Positions 8,661 through 17,951 of a DNA stretch of 64,000 nucleotides are shown piece after piece. The notes under the pieces were generated by a model that ran no database searches, was not told the origin of the DNA, and saw nothing but the letters and a program-made list of their open reading frames with translations. Positions within the stretch are counted from its first letter, which is position 1; the number at the start of each line of letters is the position of its first letter. The position numbers and the translations under genes were made by a program. This DNA comes from Lysobacter helvus. GTDB taxonomy: Bacteria > Pseudomonadota > Gammaproteobacteria > Xanthomonadales > Xanthomonadaceae. Location: the NCBI RefSeq assembly GCF_018406645.1, contig NZ_AP024546.1, positions 1,488,001-1,552,000 on the forward strand, given 5' to 3'.

Positions 8661-9812
8661 ATGACGATGCGCCCGACGCCGGTGGTGCCGTACCGCCACT
8701 TCCACCGCCTCGCGTGGCTCGCCGTCGCGCTGGCCTTCGGCGTGATCGTGTTCGGTGCGTTCGTGCGCTTGTCGAACGCGGGCCTGAGCTGCCCCGATTG
8801 GCCCACGTGCTACGGCCGCGCCGCATGGCCGACGCACGCCAACGACGCCGCCGACCACGCCGCCACCGCGATCCGCGCGGTCGAACCGCACAAGGCCTGG
8901 CGCGAACAGCTGCATCGCATGCTGGCCGGTTCGCTCGGCGTGCTCGTGTTGTCGCTCGCGTTGCTCGCCGCGCGCAAGCGTCGCCATGGCCTCGTGCAGG
9001 TGATCGGCGCCGCGGTGCTGGTGGGCATCGGCATTCCGCTCTACATGCACGGCCAGCACGCGGCGGCCTCGGTGTTCGCGATCCTCGGGGAAGGACTGCT
9101 GCTTTTCGCCGCCTTGCGCTGGTCGAACCTGGACCTTGCGCGCGCCGCTGCACTCACGCTCGCCGTCATCGTGTTCCAGGCGTTGCTGGGCATGTGGACG
9201 GTCACGTGGCTGCTCAAACCCATCGTGGTGATGGGGCATTTGCTCGGCGGCCTGCTCACGTTCTCGCTGCTCACGTGGATGGCGTGGAAAGCCACCGACA
9301 TCCCGATCCGCCTCGCCGATGCGAAGCGCGTGCGCCTGCTGCTCGGCATCGGGCTGGCGCTGCTCACGCTGCAGATTGCGCTCGGCGGCTGGACCAGCGC
9401 CAACTATGCCGCGCTCGCGTGCGCCAACGATTTCCCGAAGTGCGTGGGCCAGTGGTGGCCGCCGACGAATTTCCGCGAAGGCTTCGTGCTCTGGCGCGGC
9501 ATCGGCGTGGACTACGAAGGCGGCGTGCTCGACGGCGCCTCGCGCATCGCGATCCAGATGGCGCACCGCATCGTGGCGGGCGTCGTGTTCGTGTACCTGC
9601 TCGGCCTCGGTTACCGACTGATCCGCACGCCGGGCATGCTCGCGTGGGGCGTGACGCTGGCGGTGCTGGTGTGCGCGCAGGTCGCACTGGGCATCGCGAA
9701 CGTGAAGCTCGGCCTGCCGCTGCAGATCGCGGTGGCGCACAACGCCGGCGCGGCGCTGCTGCTGTTCGTGCTGGTCTCGCTGATCGCGCGCGTGCGCCGG
9801 CCGGAGGCCTGA
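8661..9812 (+). CDS. ctaA: Heme A synthase CtaA
   Basis: CtaA oxidises the C8 methyl of heme O to the formyl of heme A. The 383-residue polytopic protein has about eight helices in two related halves. Conserved features are LSNAGLSCPDWPTCYG near the N-terminus, HRMLAG, MGHLLGGLLTF, and MAHRIVAG in the second half, which supply the heme-ligand histidines. It begins two bases after the preceding stop and is followed six bases later by cyoE, so the two heme A enzymes are co-transcribed. Confidence 0.96.
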   Translation: MTMRPTPVVPYRHFHRLAWLAVALAFGVIVFGAFVRLSNAGLSCPDWPTCYGRAAWPTHANDAADHAATAIRAVEPHKAWREQLHRMLAGSLGVLVLSLALLAARKRRHGLVQVIGAAVLVGIGIPLYMHGQHAAASVFAILGEGLLLFAALRWSNLDLARAAALTLAVIVFQALLGMWTVTWLLKPIVVMGHLLGGLLTFSLLTWMAWKATDIPIRLADAKRVRLLLGIGLALLTLQIALGGWTSANYAALACANDFPKCVGQWWPPTNFREGFVLWRGIGVDYEGGVLDGASRIAIQMAHRIVAGVVFVYLLGLGYRLIRTPGMLAWGVTLAVLVCAQVALGIANVKLGLPLQIAVAHNAGAALLLFVLVSLIARVRRPEA

Positions 9813-9818
9813 CGCCCC

Positions 9819-10724
9819 ATGCGCTCCACGGCCGCCCAGTACTGGACGCTCACCAAGCCGCGCGTGGTGGCGCTGATCGTGTTCACCGCGCTGGTGGGCA
9901 TGTTCCTCGCCGTGCCCGGCCTGCCGCCGCTGAAGGAAACGGTGCTCGGCCTGCTGGGCATCTGGCTCGCGGCCGCGTCCGCCGCGGCGATCAACCACGT
10001 GCTCGACCAGCGCATCGACGCAGTGATGGCACGCACGCACGATCGTCCGTTGCCCACCGGTGGCCTGCGCACCACGCAGGCCGTTGTCTTCGCGATCACG
10101 CTGGGCGTCGCCTCGATGGCGATCCTGGTGTTCCTCGTCAATCCGCTGTGCGCGGTGCTCACCTTCGCGTCGCTGATCGGTTACGCGATCGTCTACACCG
10201 GCTGGCTCAAGCGCGCGACGCCGCAGAACATCGTGATCGGCGGCATCGCCGGCGCCGCACCGCCGGCGCTCGGCTGGAGCGCGATCACCGGCACGCTGGA
10301 TCCGCATGCGCTGCTGCTGGTGCTGATCATCTTCGTCTGGACGCCGCCGCACTTCTGGGCGCTGGCGATCTTCCGCCGCGAGGATTACGCGCGCGCCATG
10401 ATCCCGATGCTGCCCGTCACCCACGGCGTCACCTACACGCGCTGGCAGATCCTGCTCTACACGGTGCTGCTGGTGCTGGCGACGATCCTGCCGTGGGCCA
10501 CCGGCATGAGCGGCCTGTTCTACCTGGGCGGGGCGCTGGTGCTGGGCGTGGTGTTCCTCTGGTACGCCTGGCGCCTGCTGGATCCGCCGGACGAGTTCTT
10601 CGCCATGCGCACGTTCCAGTACTCGATCGTGTACCTGATGGCGCTGTTCGCCTTCCTGCTGCTCGACCACTGGCTGATGCCGTGGCTGCAGGCGGCGCCC
10701 GCGATGCAGCTGCAGGCCACCTGA
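9819..10724 (+). CDS. cyoE: Protoheme IX farnesyltransferase (heme O synthase)
   Basis: This 301-residue UbiA-superfamily prenyltransferase converts heme B to heme O, the substrate of CtaA. The aspartate-rich motif [21 protein letters not shown] (split here as NHVLDQRID and [10 protein letters not shown]) and the second loop [17 protein letters not shown] are both present, with about nine membrane helices. Length and motifs are normal. It ends the plus-strand oxidase locus. Confidence 0.97.
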   Translation: MRSTAAQYWTLTKPRVVALIVFTALVGMFLAVPGLPPLKETVLGLLGIWLAAASAAAINHVLDQRIDAVMARTHDRPLPTGGLRTTQAVVFAITLGVASMAILVFLVNPLCAVLTFASLIGYAIVYTGWLKRATPQNIVIGGIAGAAPPALGWSAITGTLDPHALLLVLIIFVWTPPHFWALAIFRREDYARAMIPMLPVTHGVTYTRWQILLYTVLLVLATILPWATGMSGLFYLGGALVLGVVFLWYAWRLLDPPDEFFAMRTFQYSIVYLMALFAFLLLDHWLMPWLQAAPAMQLQAT

Positions 10725-10760
10725 GGCCCCGCAAACCGCGGCCTGTTCCGCAGTTCGGCG

Positions 10761-10785
10761 CTGTAACAGGGCGCGCTTGTTACAG
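10761..10785. promoter_or_regulatory. Inverted repeat CTGTAACA-N9-TGTTACAG
   Basis: Two perfect 8-base arms are separated by 9 bases, a geometry usual for a dimeric repressor operator. It lies in the 140-base gap between cyoE and a 35-codon frame. It is also enclosed by a wider imperfect GCCCCGC/GCGGGGC pair, so an RNA hairpin downstream of cyoE is equally possible. Confidence 0.4.
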
Positions 10786-10816
10786 GCCTGCGGGGCTGTG
10801 ATGCGTTTCGCAGAGC

Positions 10817-10840
10817 GATGACGCCGATCGGCGTTTCATC
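10817..10840. promoter_or_regulatory. Palindrome centred on CGCCGATCGGCG
   Basis: A perfect 12-base palindrome is extended on both sides by GATGA and TTTCATC arms. It sits about 25 bases before the start of the 35-codon frame at 10865. An operator or a 5'-UTR hairpin for that frame are both possible. No known consensus is recognised. Confidence 0.35.
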
Positions 10841-10864
10841 GGTCTCCCAGAGGGGGGACGCACC

Positions 10865-10972
10865 ATGAACCGAGTCGACCAGTCCGATCGCAGCGAGCGC
10901 GGGGCGCGCGTGCTGCTGTTCTTCGCCCTGTGCGGGGCCGTGATGTGGGCGTTGGCCAGCGCGCCGGCGTAA
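10865..10972 (+). CDS. Hypothetical small membrane protein (35 aa)
   Basis: A very good ribosome binding site (AGAGGGGGG) precedes an ATG opening a 35-residue frame. It has a charged N-terminus (NRVDQSDRSERGAR) and one hydrophobic helix (VLLFFALCGAVMWALA). It ends 6 bases before the stop of convergent dnaG. Short length makes the call uncertain, but the ribosome binding site, the membrane-protein layout and the palindromic leader argue for it. No homolog is recognised. Confidence 0.5.
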   Translation: MNRVDQSDRSERGARVLLFFALCGAVMWALASAPA

Positions 10973-10978
10973 CCGGGG

Positions 10979-12742
10979 TTACTGCGCGGGCGCCAGCTCG
11001 CGCTTCAGCGCGCCGATCTGCACGGGGAGTTCGCGCAGCTCCAGCTTCTCCGCATCGCTGAGCGCCGACAGCCCGCGCTCGTTGATCTCGCGGTTCAACT
11101 CCGCGATGCGCTGCTCCAGGTACTGCAGCTCCAGCATGCGCAGGATGCCGCGGAATTCCGGCTCGGCCTCGCCGTGCTCGTACAGGTTGGATTCCATCGC
11201 GAGCTTCTGCAGCGCGGCGGACTCATCGCGTTCGGAAAAGTGTTCGAGCAGCCCGCCCGTGGTGATGGCGGGGCGCTCCTTCGCCGCGGCGATCATGTCG
11301 ACCAGCAGATCCACGCCCGGCAACTGCAAGGCCGCGAACCGATAGGGCGGCGACAACGACAACGCCAGCGCCGGTTGCTGCAGCAGCAACGCGATCGCAC
11401 CGCGCACCAGGCTCTTCTTCGCCGGCGGCGTGATCGGCGCCGAGCGCGCGCGCTGCACCGGCACGTGCGTGTCCGGCGTGCTGGCCCGCGCCCCCACGCC
11501 GGTGAGTTCCACCAGGCGCTGCTTCATCAGGTCGCCGAACGCACCATCGGGAATCTGCGCCAGCAACGGCTTGCAGCGTTCGGCCAGCCGCGCCTTGCCG
11601 TCCAGGTTGGACAGGTTCACGTCGGTAGCCATGTGCGAATAGAAGAACTCCGACAACGGCATCGCCTGCTTCAGGCGCACGTCGAAGCCGTCGGCGCCTT
11701 CCTTGCGCACGATCGTGTCGGGATCCTCGCCATCGGGCAGGAACAGGAAGAACGCCTGACGGCCGTCCTTCATGCGCGGCAGCACGGATTCGAGCGCCTT
11801 CCACGCCGCGCTGCGGCCCGCGCGATCGCCGTCGAAACAGAAATACACATCCGCCGCGTTGCGGAACAGCAACTCCGCGTGGTCGGACGTGGTCGCGGTG
11901 CCCAGCGTGGCCACCGCCTGCGACACGCCGTACTGCGCGAGCGCCACGACATCCATGTAGCCCTCGACCACGATCAGCCGTTCGAGCTTGCTGTTGACCT
12001 GCCGCGCCTGCCACAGCCCATACAACTCGCGGCCCTTGTGGAAGAGGGCGGTCTCGGGCGAGTTGAGGTACTTCGGCGAATCCTCGGCATCCAGCACGCG
12101 CCCGCCGAAGGCGATGGTGCGCCCGCGCCGGTCGGCGATCGGGAACATCAACCGGTCGCGGAACTTGTCGTAGATGTTGCCCTTGTCGTTCTTCGAGAAC
12201 AGGCCCGCGCGCTCGAGCAATTGCATGCGGCGCTGGTCGGTGCCGAGCGCATCGCGCAGTGCGTTGAAGCCATCGGGCGCGTAACCGATCGCGTAGCGTT
12301 CGGCGATCTCGGGCGCGATGCCGCGGCGTTCGACGTAGGCCTGCGCCTTGTCGCTGCCGGAAAGGTGCTTGCGGAAAAACTTGGCCGCGGCATCGAGCGC
12401 CGCGAACAACTCGTGCGTGTCGCCGTCTTCGTTGCGCTGGCGCGTGTCGCGCGGCACTTCCATGCCGACGCGCTTGGCGAGTTCGTCCACCGCGTCGAGG
12501 AACTCGAGGCGGTCGTAGTTCATCAGGAACGAAATCGCGGTGCCGTGCGCCTGGCAGCCGAAGCAGTGATAGAACTGCTTGGTGGGCGAGACGGTGAAGC
12601 TGGCCGAGCGTTCGTCGTGGAAGGGGCAGCGCGCCGCGAATTCCTTGCCCTGGCGTTTCAACGGCACGCGCGAGGCGATCACCTCGACGATGTCGGTGCG
12701 CGCGAGCAGGTCGTCGATGAAAGCGTCGGGGATGCGGGCCAT
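10979..12742 (-). CDS. dnaG: DNA primase
   Basis: DnaG makes RNA primers at the replication fork. The 587-residue protein has the CHC2 zinc domain (ligands C39, H42, C60 and C63), the RNA-polymerase core, and a TOPRIM domain with the acidic VVEGYMDV and FCFDGDRAG motifs. The C-terminal helicase-interaction region ends in a helical LQYLEQRIAELNREI segment. It follows the yqeY-like gene in the same direction. rpoD, which often completes this macromolecular synthesis operon, is not downstream; the convergent end of the oxidase locus is. Confidence 0.97.
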   Translation of the reverse strand: MARIPDAFIDDLLARTDIVEVIASRVPLKRQGKEFAARCPFHDERSASFTVSPTKQFYHCFGCQAHGTAISFLMNYDRLEFLDAVDELAKRVGMEVPRDTRQRNEDGDTHELFAALDAAAKFFRKHLSGSDKAQAYVERRGIAPEIAERYAIGYAPDGFNALRDALGTDQRRMQLLERAGLFSKNDKGNIYDKFRDRLMFPIADRRGRTIAFGGRVLDAEDSPKYLNSPETALFHKGRELYGLWQARQVNSKLERLIVVEGYMDVVALAQYGVSQAVATLGTATTSDHAELLFRNAADVYFCFDGDRAGRSAAWKALESVLPRMKDGRQAFFLFLPDGEDPDTIVRKEGADGFDVRLKQAMPLSEFFYSHMATDVNLSNLDGKARLAERCKPLLAQIPDGAFGDLMKQRLVELTGVGARASTPDTHVPVQRARSAPITPPAKKSLVRGAIALLLQQPALALSLSPPYRFAALQLPGVDLLVDMIAAAKERPAITTGGLLEHFSERDESAALQKLAMESNLYEHGEAEPEFRGILRMLELQYLEQRIAELNREINERGLSALSDAEKLELRELPVQIGALKRELAPAQ

Positions 12743-12790
12743 CAGAAGCTCAGGATGCCACGCCGACGGCGCGGCGGAAGGCGCGCGCGA

Positions 12791-13240
12791 TCAACCGCCG
12801 GCGAGGCGGCGCTTCACGATCTTCGAGACGTCGCCCATGTCGGCCTTGCCGGCCAGGCGCGGCTTGAGCACGCCCATCAGCTTGCCCATGTCGGCCGCGC
12901 CCGCGGCGCCGCTGTCGCGGATCGCGCCGTCGACGATGTCCTCGATCTCGGCCTCGGACAGCTTGGCCGGGAGGTAGTGCTCGATCACCGCGATCTCCGC
13001 GCGCTCGATGCCGGCCAGGTCTTCGCGGTTGGCGGCGTCGTACTGCGACACCGAGTCGCGGCGCTGCTTGACCATCTTCTCGAGCACGGCCAGCACCTGG
13101 GCGTCGTCCAGCTCGATGCGCTCGTCGACTTCCTTCTGCTTGATGGCCGCGTTGATGAGGCGGATGACGCCGAGGCGTTCCTTCTCGCCGGCCTTCATCG
13201 CGGTCTTCATGTCGTCGGTGAGCTGGGTCTTGAGGCTCAT
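12791..13240 (-). CDS. YqeY / GatB_Yqey-domain protein
   Basis: This 149-residue protein is a YqeY-family member, related to the tail domain of the GatB amidotransferase subunit that grips tRNA. It is mostly helical, with the usual MSLKTQLTDDMKTAMKAGEK start and a C-terminal GxADMGKLMGVLKPRLAGKADM stretch. The ATG at 13240 gives the standard length; a GTG nine codons upstream is less likely. It lies between rpsU and dnaG. Its substrate is unknown, though tRNA binding is presumed from the family. Confidence 0.92.
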   Translation of the reverse strand: MSLKTQLTDDMKTAMKAGEKERLGVIRLINAAIKQKEVDERIELDDAQVLAVLEKMVKQRRDSVSQYDAANREDLAGIERAEIAVIEHYLPAKLSEAEIEDIVDGAIRDSGAAGAADMGKLMGVLKPRLAGKADMGDVSKIVKRRLAGG

Positions 13241-13274
13241 GCGGGATCCTTGGCGATCGATTGGCACAAATGCG

Positions 13275-13304
13275 AAAAGCCGGCGCGCTTGCGCGCGGCC
13301 GGCT
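13275..13304 (-). terminator. Rho-independent terminator downstream of rpsU
   Basis: Read on the minus strand, an AGCCGGC stem with an inner GC-rich helix is followed directly by TTTT. It lies between rpsU (stop at 13350) and the yqeY-like gene. A second 7-bp hairpin (GTCCGGC/GCCGGAC, 13321-13340) lies immediately before it. Partial termination here would allow rpsU to be expressed more highly than dnaG. Confidence 0.7.
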
Positions 13305-13349
13305 TCGCGGGATCAATGGAGTCCGGCACGGGGGCCGGACGCCGGTCGA

Positions 13350-13565
13350 TCAATACAGGCGCTGGCGCTTGGTCACGTCGCGCGAGGTGCGACGGGACTG
13401 GCGCTTCACCGCGGCGGCGGCCTTGCGCTTGCGTTCCTGCGTGGGCTTCTCGTAGAACTCGCGCTTGCGGGTCTCGGCGAGGACGCCGGCCTTCTCGCAA
13501 GTGCGCTTGAAGCGGCGCAGGGCAAACTCGAAAGGCTCGTTTTCGCGGACTTTGACGCTCGGCAT
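13350..13565 (-). CDS. rpsU: 30S ribosomal protein S21
   Basis: This 71-residue basic protein begins [20 protein letters not shown] and ends [10 protein letters not shown], which is characteristic of gammaproteobacterial S21. S21 promotes initiation complex formation on the small subunit. The start is at 13565, with an AGAAACC leader upstream. It is divergent from tsaD with about 115 bases of shared promoter region, the standard arrangement around rpsU in this lineage. Confidence 0.97.
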   Translation of the reverse strand: MPSVKVRENEPFEFALRRFKRTCEKAGVLAETRKREFYEKPTQERKRKAAAAVKRQSRRTSRDVTKRQRLY

Positions 13566-13680
13566 ACGGTTTCTCTGTTCGGGGATCGGCCGGGTCACGC
13601 CCGGCGAGCCGCGTATGATAGCCGCACGGTTTTCCGGGGCGCAACCTCAAATGCCCCGCCGACTGCAGATCCGAACCCCC

Positions 13681-14724
13681 ATGCGCGTCCTAGGCATCGA
13701 AACCTCCTGCGACGAAACCGGCGTGGCCGTGTACGACACGGACCGCCCCGGCCCCGATGGACTGCGCGCCCACGCGGTCTACAGCCAGATCGCCCTGCAC
13801 GCCGAGTACGGCGGCGTGGTGCCTGAACTCGCCAGCCGCGACCACGTGCGCAAGCTCCTGCCGCTCGTCCGACAGACCCTGGCCGAGGCCGGCATCGCCA
13901 TGCGGGACATCGATGGCGTGGCCTATACGGCCGGTCCGGGCCTGGTCGGCGCGCTCCTCGTGGGGGCCGGCGTGGCCCGTTCGCTGGCCTGGGCGCTGGA
14001 TGTCCCGGCCATCGCGGTCCATCACATGGAGGGGCACCTGCTGGCGCCCCTGCTCGAGGATCCGGACCTCAAGCCCCCGTTCGTGGCCCTGCTGGTGTCC
14101 GGCGGCCACACCCAGCTGATCGAAGTCGACGCCATCGGGCGCTATCGCCTGCTGGGCGAAACCCTCGACGACGCCGCGGGCGAGGCCTTCGACAAGACCG
14201 CCAAGCTGATGGGCCTGCCGTACCCGGGCGGGCCGCAGCTGGCCGCGCTGGCGGAGCAGGGCCGGCCCGGCGCCTACAAGTTTTCCCGGCCGATGACCGA
14301 TCGCCCCGGCCTGGATTTCAGCTTCAGCGGCCTGAAGACCCAAGTGCTGCTGGCCTGGCGCGACAGCGACCAGTCCGAAACCACCCGTGCCGACATCGCG
14401 CGCGGCTTCGAGGACGCCGTGGTCGACACGCTGGCCATCAAGTGCGAACGCGCGCTGGATGCGGCCGGCTGCGACACCCTGGTGGTCGCCGGCGGCGTGG
14501 GCGCCAACAAGCGCCTGCGCGCCAAGCTCGATGCCATCGCCACGAAGCGCGGCGGCCGCGTGCGCTTCCCGCGCCCGGCGCTGTGCACCGACAACGGCGC
14601 GATGATCGCCTTCGCCGGCGCGCTGCGCCTGCAAGCCGGCCAGCATTCGGACACCGCCGTGTCGGTGCAGCCGCGCTGGGATATGGCATCGTTGCCCGCC
14701 GTGCCGGACACCGCGAACGCATGA
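13681..14724 (+). CDS. tsaD: tRNA N6-threonylcarbamoyladenosine transferase TsaD
   Basis: TsaD transfers the threonylcarbamoyl group to A37 of ANN-decoding tRNAs, working with TsaB and TsaE. The 347-residue ASKHA-fold protein begins [14 protein letters not shown]. The metal-binding histidines are at 114, 115 and 119 in HHMEGHL, with further ATP-site motifs LVSGGHTQL and [17 protein letters not shown] -10-like element lies about 65 bases upstream. Its stop overlaps the folB start, so tRNA modification and folate genes are co-transcribed. Confidence 0.97.
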   Translation: MRVLGIETSCDETGVAVYDTDRPGPDGLRAHAVYSQIALHAEYGGVVPELASRDHVRKLLPLVRQTLAEAGIAMRDIDGVAYTAGPGLVGALLVGAGVARSLAWALDVPAIAVHHMEGHLLAPLLEDPDLKPPFVALLVSGGHTQLIEVDAIGRYRLLGETLDDAAGEAFDKTAKLMGLPYPGGPQLAALAEQGRPGAYKFSRPMTDRPGLDFSFSGLKTQVLLAWRDSDQSETTRADIARGFEDAVVDTLAIKCERALDAAGCDTLVVAGGVGANKRLRAKLDAIATKRGGRVRFPRPALCTDNGAMIAFAGALRLQAGQHSDTAVSVQPRWDMASLPAVPDTANA

Positions 14725-15077
14725 GCGACAAGGTTTTCATCGAAGGCCTGCAGATCGACACCCTGATCGGCATCTACGACTGGGAGCGGCGCATCCGCCA
14801 GCCGCTGCGCTTCGACATCGAGATGGCCTTCGACAACCGCGTGCCCGCCGCGAGCGACGCGATCGAAGACACGCTGGACTACAAGGCGGTGAGCAAGCGC
14901 CTGATCGCGTTCGTGTCCGCGTCGGATTTCGGACTGGTCGAGAAGCTGGCCGAACAGTGCGCGAAGCTGATCCTCGACGAATTCAACGTGTCCCACGTGC
15001 GTTTGAAACTCAGCAAGCCCGGCGCCGTGCGCGGCGCGACCGCCGTGGGTGTGATCATCGAACGCTCGCGCGCGTGA
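14721..15077 (+). CDS. folB: Dihydroneopterin aldolase
   Basis: FolB cleaves dihydroneopterin to 6-hydroxymethyl-dihydropterin in folate synthesis. The 118-residue protein has the usual [20 protein letters not shown] start (residues about 13-32), a TLDYKAV motif, an active-site lysine in [12 protein letters not shown], and a typical length. It overlaps tsaD by 4 bases and folK by 4 bases. Confidence 0.96.
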   Translation: MSDKVFIEGLQIDTLIGIYDWERRIRQPLRFDIEMAFDNRVPAASDAIEDTLDYKAVSKRLIAFVSASDFGLVEKLAEQCAKLILDEFNVSHVRLKLSKPGAVRGATAVGVIIERSRA

Positions 15078-15559
15078 GCACGACGCGCGCCTACCTCAGC
15101 CTCGGCAGCAACGTCGAGCCCGAGCGCCATATACGCGCGGCCATCGACGCATTGCGCGCGCGCTTCGGCGACGTCGTGGTCTCGCCGGTGTATCGCGTGC
15201 CCGCGGTCGGCTTCGACGGGCCGGATTTCCTCAACGCCGCCGCGATCATCGACAGCGACCTGGATCCCTTCGCGCTCGTGCGCTGGCTGCAGGACCTGGA
15301 ACGCGACAACGGGCGCATCCGCGGGCACGTGAAATTCAGCGACCGCACGCTGGACGTCGACCTCGTGTATTTCGGCGACCTCGTGCTCGAAACGCCCGAG
15401 CTGCAACTGCCGCGCCCCGAATTGCGGCATGCCTTCGTGCTGCGTCCGCTGGCGGACATCGCGCCGGCGTTCGTCGATCCCGTGCGGCAGGTAACGTTAT
15501 CCGACCTGTGGTCCGCGCACGCCGAGCACGGCGCGCACCTGGACATCGTCGCGCTCTAG
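15074..15559 (+). CDS. folK: HPPK: 2-amino-4-hydroxy-6-hydroxymethyldihydropteridine diphosphokinase
   Basis: FolK pyrophosphorylates the product of FolB, the next step of folate synthesis. The 161-residue protein starts at a GTG inside the folB stop. It shows the family motifs YLSLGSNVEPE, VYRVPAVG, and the catalytic DRTLDVDLVYFGD segment followed by PRPELRHAFVL. It converges on a pteridine reductase gene, and the two stops share 4 bases. Confidence 0.96.
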   Translation: MSTTRAYLSLGSNVEPERHIRAAIDALRARFGDVVVSPVYRVPAVGFDGPDFLNAAAIIDSDLDPFALVRWLQDLERDNGRIRGHVKFSDRTLDVDLVYFGDLVLETPELQLPRPELRHAFVLRPLADIAPAFVDPVRQVTLSDLWSAHAEHGAHLDIVAL

Positions 15560-16296
15560 CCTTCGAGCAACCGGCCGCCGTCGAGGCGCAGCACCTGGCC
15601 GGTCGTGTACGTCGCATCCTGCAGCAACCAGCGCACGGCTTCGGCCACTTCTTCCGGCGTGCCGGTGCGCCCGAGCGGCGTGCGTTCGAGCATCGCCTGC
15701 TTCATCGCATCGTCCTTGCCGGATTCCGGCCACAGGATCGCGCCCGGTGCGATCGCGTTGACGCGGACTTCGGGCGACAACTCCAGCGCCAACGCGCGCG
15801 TCATGTACGCCAGCGCCGCCTTGCTCATGCCGTACAGCGCGTGCGCGCGCAGCGGGCGTTCGGCGTGGATGTCGGTGAGGCTGACGATCGCGCCGCGCGT
15901 GGCGCGCAGGTGCGGTGCGGCGGCCTGCGAGAGGAAGAACGGTGCGCGCACGTTCGCGGCGAACAAGGTGTCCCACTGCGCCGGCGTCGCTTCGCCGATC
16001 GGCGTCGGGAAGAACGCCGAGGCGTTGTTGACCAGCGCATCGAGGCGCCCGAAGCGCCCGATCGTGTGCGCGAGCAATTCCGGCAAGCGATCGAACTCCG
16101 AAAGGTCCGCCTGCAACACGTGCGTGCTGTTCGCGCGCTGCGCTTCGAGCGAGGCCGCCATCGCGTTGCATTCGATGCGCGAGCGTCCGCAATGCATCGC
16201 GACGTCGTAACCCGCGGCGTGCAGGCGACGTGCGATCGCGGCGCCCAGGCGTCGGGCGCTGCCGGTGATGAAGGCGACGGGGCGGGCGTTCGTCAT
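15556..16296 (-). CDS. Pteridine reductase-like SDR (FolM type)
   Basis: This 246-residue short-chain dehydrogenase has the TGSARRLG nucleotide-binding motif. The Arg at that position is typical of pteridine reductases and FolM, in contrast to the TGxxxGxG of ordinary SDRs. It also has NNAS and the catalytic YGMSKAAL (Tyr and Lys three residues apart). The natural substrate is likely a dihydropterin such as dihydromonapterin. Its position next to folB-folK supports a role in pterin metabolism. A more general SDR activity cannot be excluded. Confidence 0.85.
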   Translation of the reverse strand: MTNARPVAFITGSARRLGAAIARRLHAAGYDVAMHCGRSRIECNAMAASLEAQRANSTHVLQADLSEFDRLPELLAHTIGRFGRLDALVNNASAFFPTPIGEATPAQWDTLFAANVRAPFFLSQAAAPHLRATRGAIVSLTDIHAERPLRAHALYGMSKAALAYMTRALALELSPEVRVNAIAPGAILWPESGKDDAMKQAMLERTPLGRTGTPEEVAEAVRWLLQDATYTTGQVLRLDGGRLLEG

Positions 16297-16353
16297 GGGC
16301 GCTTTCCGAGAGTCCGGCTATCCTGCGCCGCATTGTTGCCGCATTCCCTGTCC

Positions 16354-17547
16354 ATGTCCGCACCGCAGTCCCTTCCCCCGATCGACCCCGACGCCCTGGC
16401 CCACAGCGAACGCCTCCGCGTCCGCCTGCAGGAGCAGATCCTCGCGTCCGGGGGCGCACTTCCGTTCTCGCGGTTCATGGAGCTCTGCCTTTACGCACCG
16501 GGCCTGGGCTACTACAGCGCGGGCGCGACCAAGTTCGGCGCGGCGGGGGACTTCACGACCGCGCCGGAGCTCGGCCCCTTGTTCGCCGCCTGCGTCGCCG
16601 ACAGCCTGGCGCCGGTGCTGCGGCAGCTGGGGCCGGCGGCCGACATCGTCGAGCTCGGCGGCGGCAGCGGCGTGTTCGCCGAAGTCGCGCTCAAGAAACT
16701 CCTCGCGCACGACGCGCTCCCCGCGCGTTACGCGATCCTCGAACCCAGCGCCGACCTGCGCGCCCGCCAGCAGGAGCGCCTGCGCGAACGCCTCAACCCG
16801 TTGCTGTACGACCTGGTCGACTGGCTCGACGCGCCGCCGCAGCAACCGTGGGACGGCGTGCTGTTCGCGAACGAAGTGATCGATGCCTTGCCGACGCCGC
16901 GCTTCACGCTGCGCGATGGCGAAGTGTTCGAAGAGCACGTCGCGCTCGACGGCGATGGTCGCTTCGTGCGCGCGGACCGTCCCGCCGACGCGCTGCTCGC
17001 CGCCGCGGTGCGGCATGTCGAACGCCAGCGCGAGGAACCCTTCCCGGACGGCTATCGCTCCGAGTTGCTGCCGCAATTGCCGTACTGGATCCAGGCGGTG
17101 ATCGGCGGCCTGCGCAGCGGTGCGATGTTGTTCGTGGACTACGGCTATCCGCGCCACGAGTACTACTCGGCGCAGCGCAACGACGGCACCTTGCGCGCGT
17201 TCCATCGCCATCGCATGACCAACGACGTGTACGCGTTGCCCGGCCTGCAGGACATCACCGCGTCGGTGGATTTCACCGCGCTCGCGGAAGCAGGCACGGG
17301 TGCGGGCTTCGATCTCGCGGGCTATTGCTCGCAGGCGAGCTTCCTCATCGGCAATGGCCTCGAAGGCAACCTTGCCGCCGCCGAAGCGCGCGCGCACGAC
17401 GAAGCCGCACGCTACAAGCTGCGCCAGGAAGCCAAGCGCCTCACGCTCCCGGGCGAAATGGGCGAACGCTTCCAGGCGATGGGCTTCCAGCGCGACGTGG
17501 GCTTCGACGTCGCCTTCCTCACCGGCGACCTGAGCTGGCGCCTGTGA
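16354..17547 (+). CDS. SAM-dependent methyltransferase, MidA / NDUFAF7 family
   Basis: This 397-residue protein matches COG1565. It begins with an RFMELCLYAPGLGYYS motif, then a glycine-rich SAM site (VELGGGSGVFAE) and FANEVIDALP. The mitochondrial homolog NDUFAF7 methylates an arginine of complex I, but bacterial members are not well characterised. A TATCCT -10-like element lies 30 bases upstream of the ATG. Its stop overlaps the GTG of the next gene. Confidence 0.88.
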   Translation: MSAPQSLPPIDPDALAHSERLRVRLQEQILASGGALPFSRFMELCLYAPGLGYYSAGATKFGAAGDFTTAPELGPLFAACVADSLAPVLRQLGPAADIVELGGGSGVFAEVALKKLLAHDALPARYAILEPSADLRARQQERLRERLNPLLYDLVDWLDAPPQQPWDGVLFANEVIDALPTPRFTLRDGEVFEEHVALDGDGRFVRADRPADALLAAAVRHVERQREEPFPDGYRSELLPQLPYWIQAVIGGLRSGAMLFVDYGYPRHEYYSAQRNDGTLRAFHRHRMTNDVYALPGLQDITASVDFTALAEAGTGAGFDLAGYCSQASFLIGNGLEGNLAAAEARAHDEAARYKLRQEAKRLTLPGEMGERFQAMGFQRDVGFDVAFLTGDLSWRL

Positions 17548-17951
17548 TCCGCTGGCCGGGGACGGGCGCGCTCAAACCGTTCGCACGACCGCAACGCTGG
17601 CTCGGCGCGTGGTGGGTGATGATCACGGCGGTCATCGTCGGTTCGTTGCTGCCCGCGTTGTTGTTGCCGGACCTGCCGCCGGGCAGCGACAAGCTCGAAC
17701 ACTTGCTCGGTTACGCCACGCTGGCGGCGACCGCGGTGCAGCTGTTCGCGACGCGTGTGTCGATATTGCGCGCTGGCCTGTTCCTCGTCGCACTGGGCGT
17801 GGCGATCGAAATCGCGCAGGGCACGTTGACCACGACGCGTTCGATGGATGTCCACGACGCGATCGCCAACACGCTGGGCGTGTGCCTGGGCCTGTCGACG
17901 CTGCTGACGCCGATGCGCGACTGGCTGCTAGGCGTCGACCGACGCGCCTGA
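17544..17951 (+). CDS. VanZ-like membrane protein
   Basis: This 135-residue protein has four hydrophobic segments and the VanZ-family signature residues: [12 protein letters not shown], then [24 protein letters not shown]. It begins with a GTG overlapping the methyltransferase stop and ends inside the 3' end of convergent cca, with a 24-base overlap. VanZ-like proteins have been linked to glycopeptide resistance and envelope polymers, but most chromosomal copies have no known role. Confidence 0.88.
   Translation: MIRWPGTGALKPFARPQRWLGAWWVMITAVIVGSLLPALLLPDLPPGSDKLEHLLGYATLAATAVQLFATRVSILRAGLFLVALGVAIEIAQGTLTTTRSMDVHDAIANTLGVCLGLSTLLTPMRDWLLGVDRRA

Noticed and set aside
8646-10670. A 674-codon minus-strand frame opposite ctaA and cyoE
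   Set aside because: It covers two well-supported membrane-protein genes on the other strand, and its own product has no recognisable domain.
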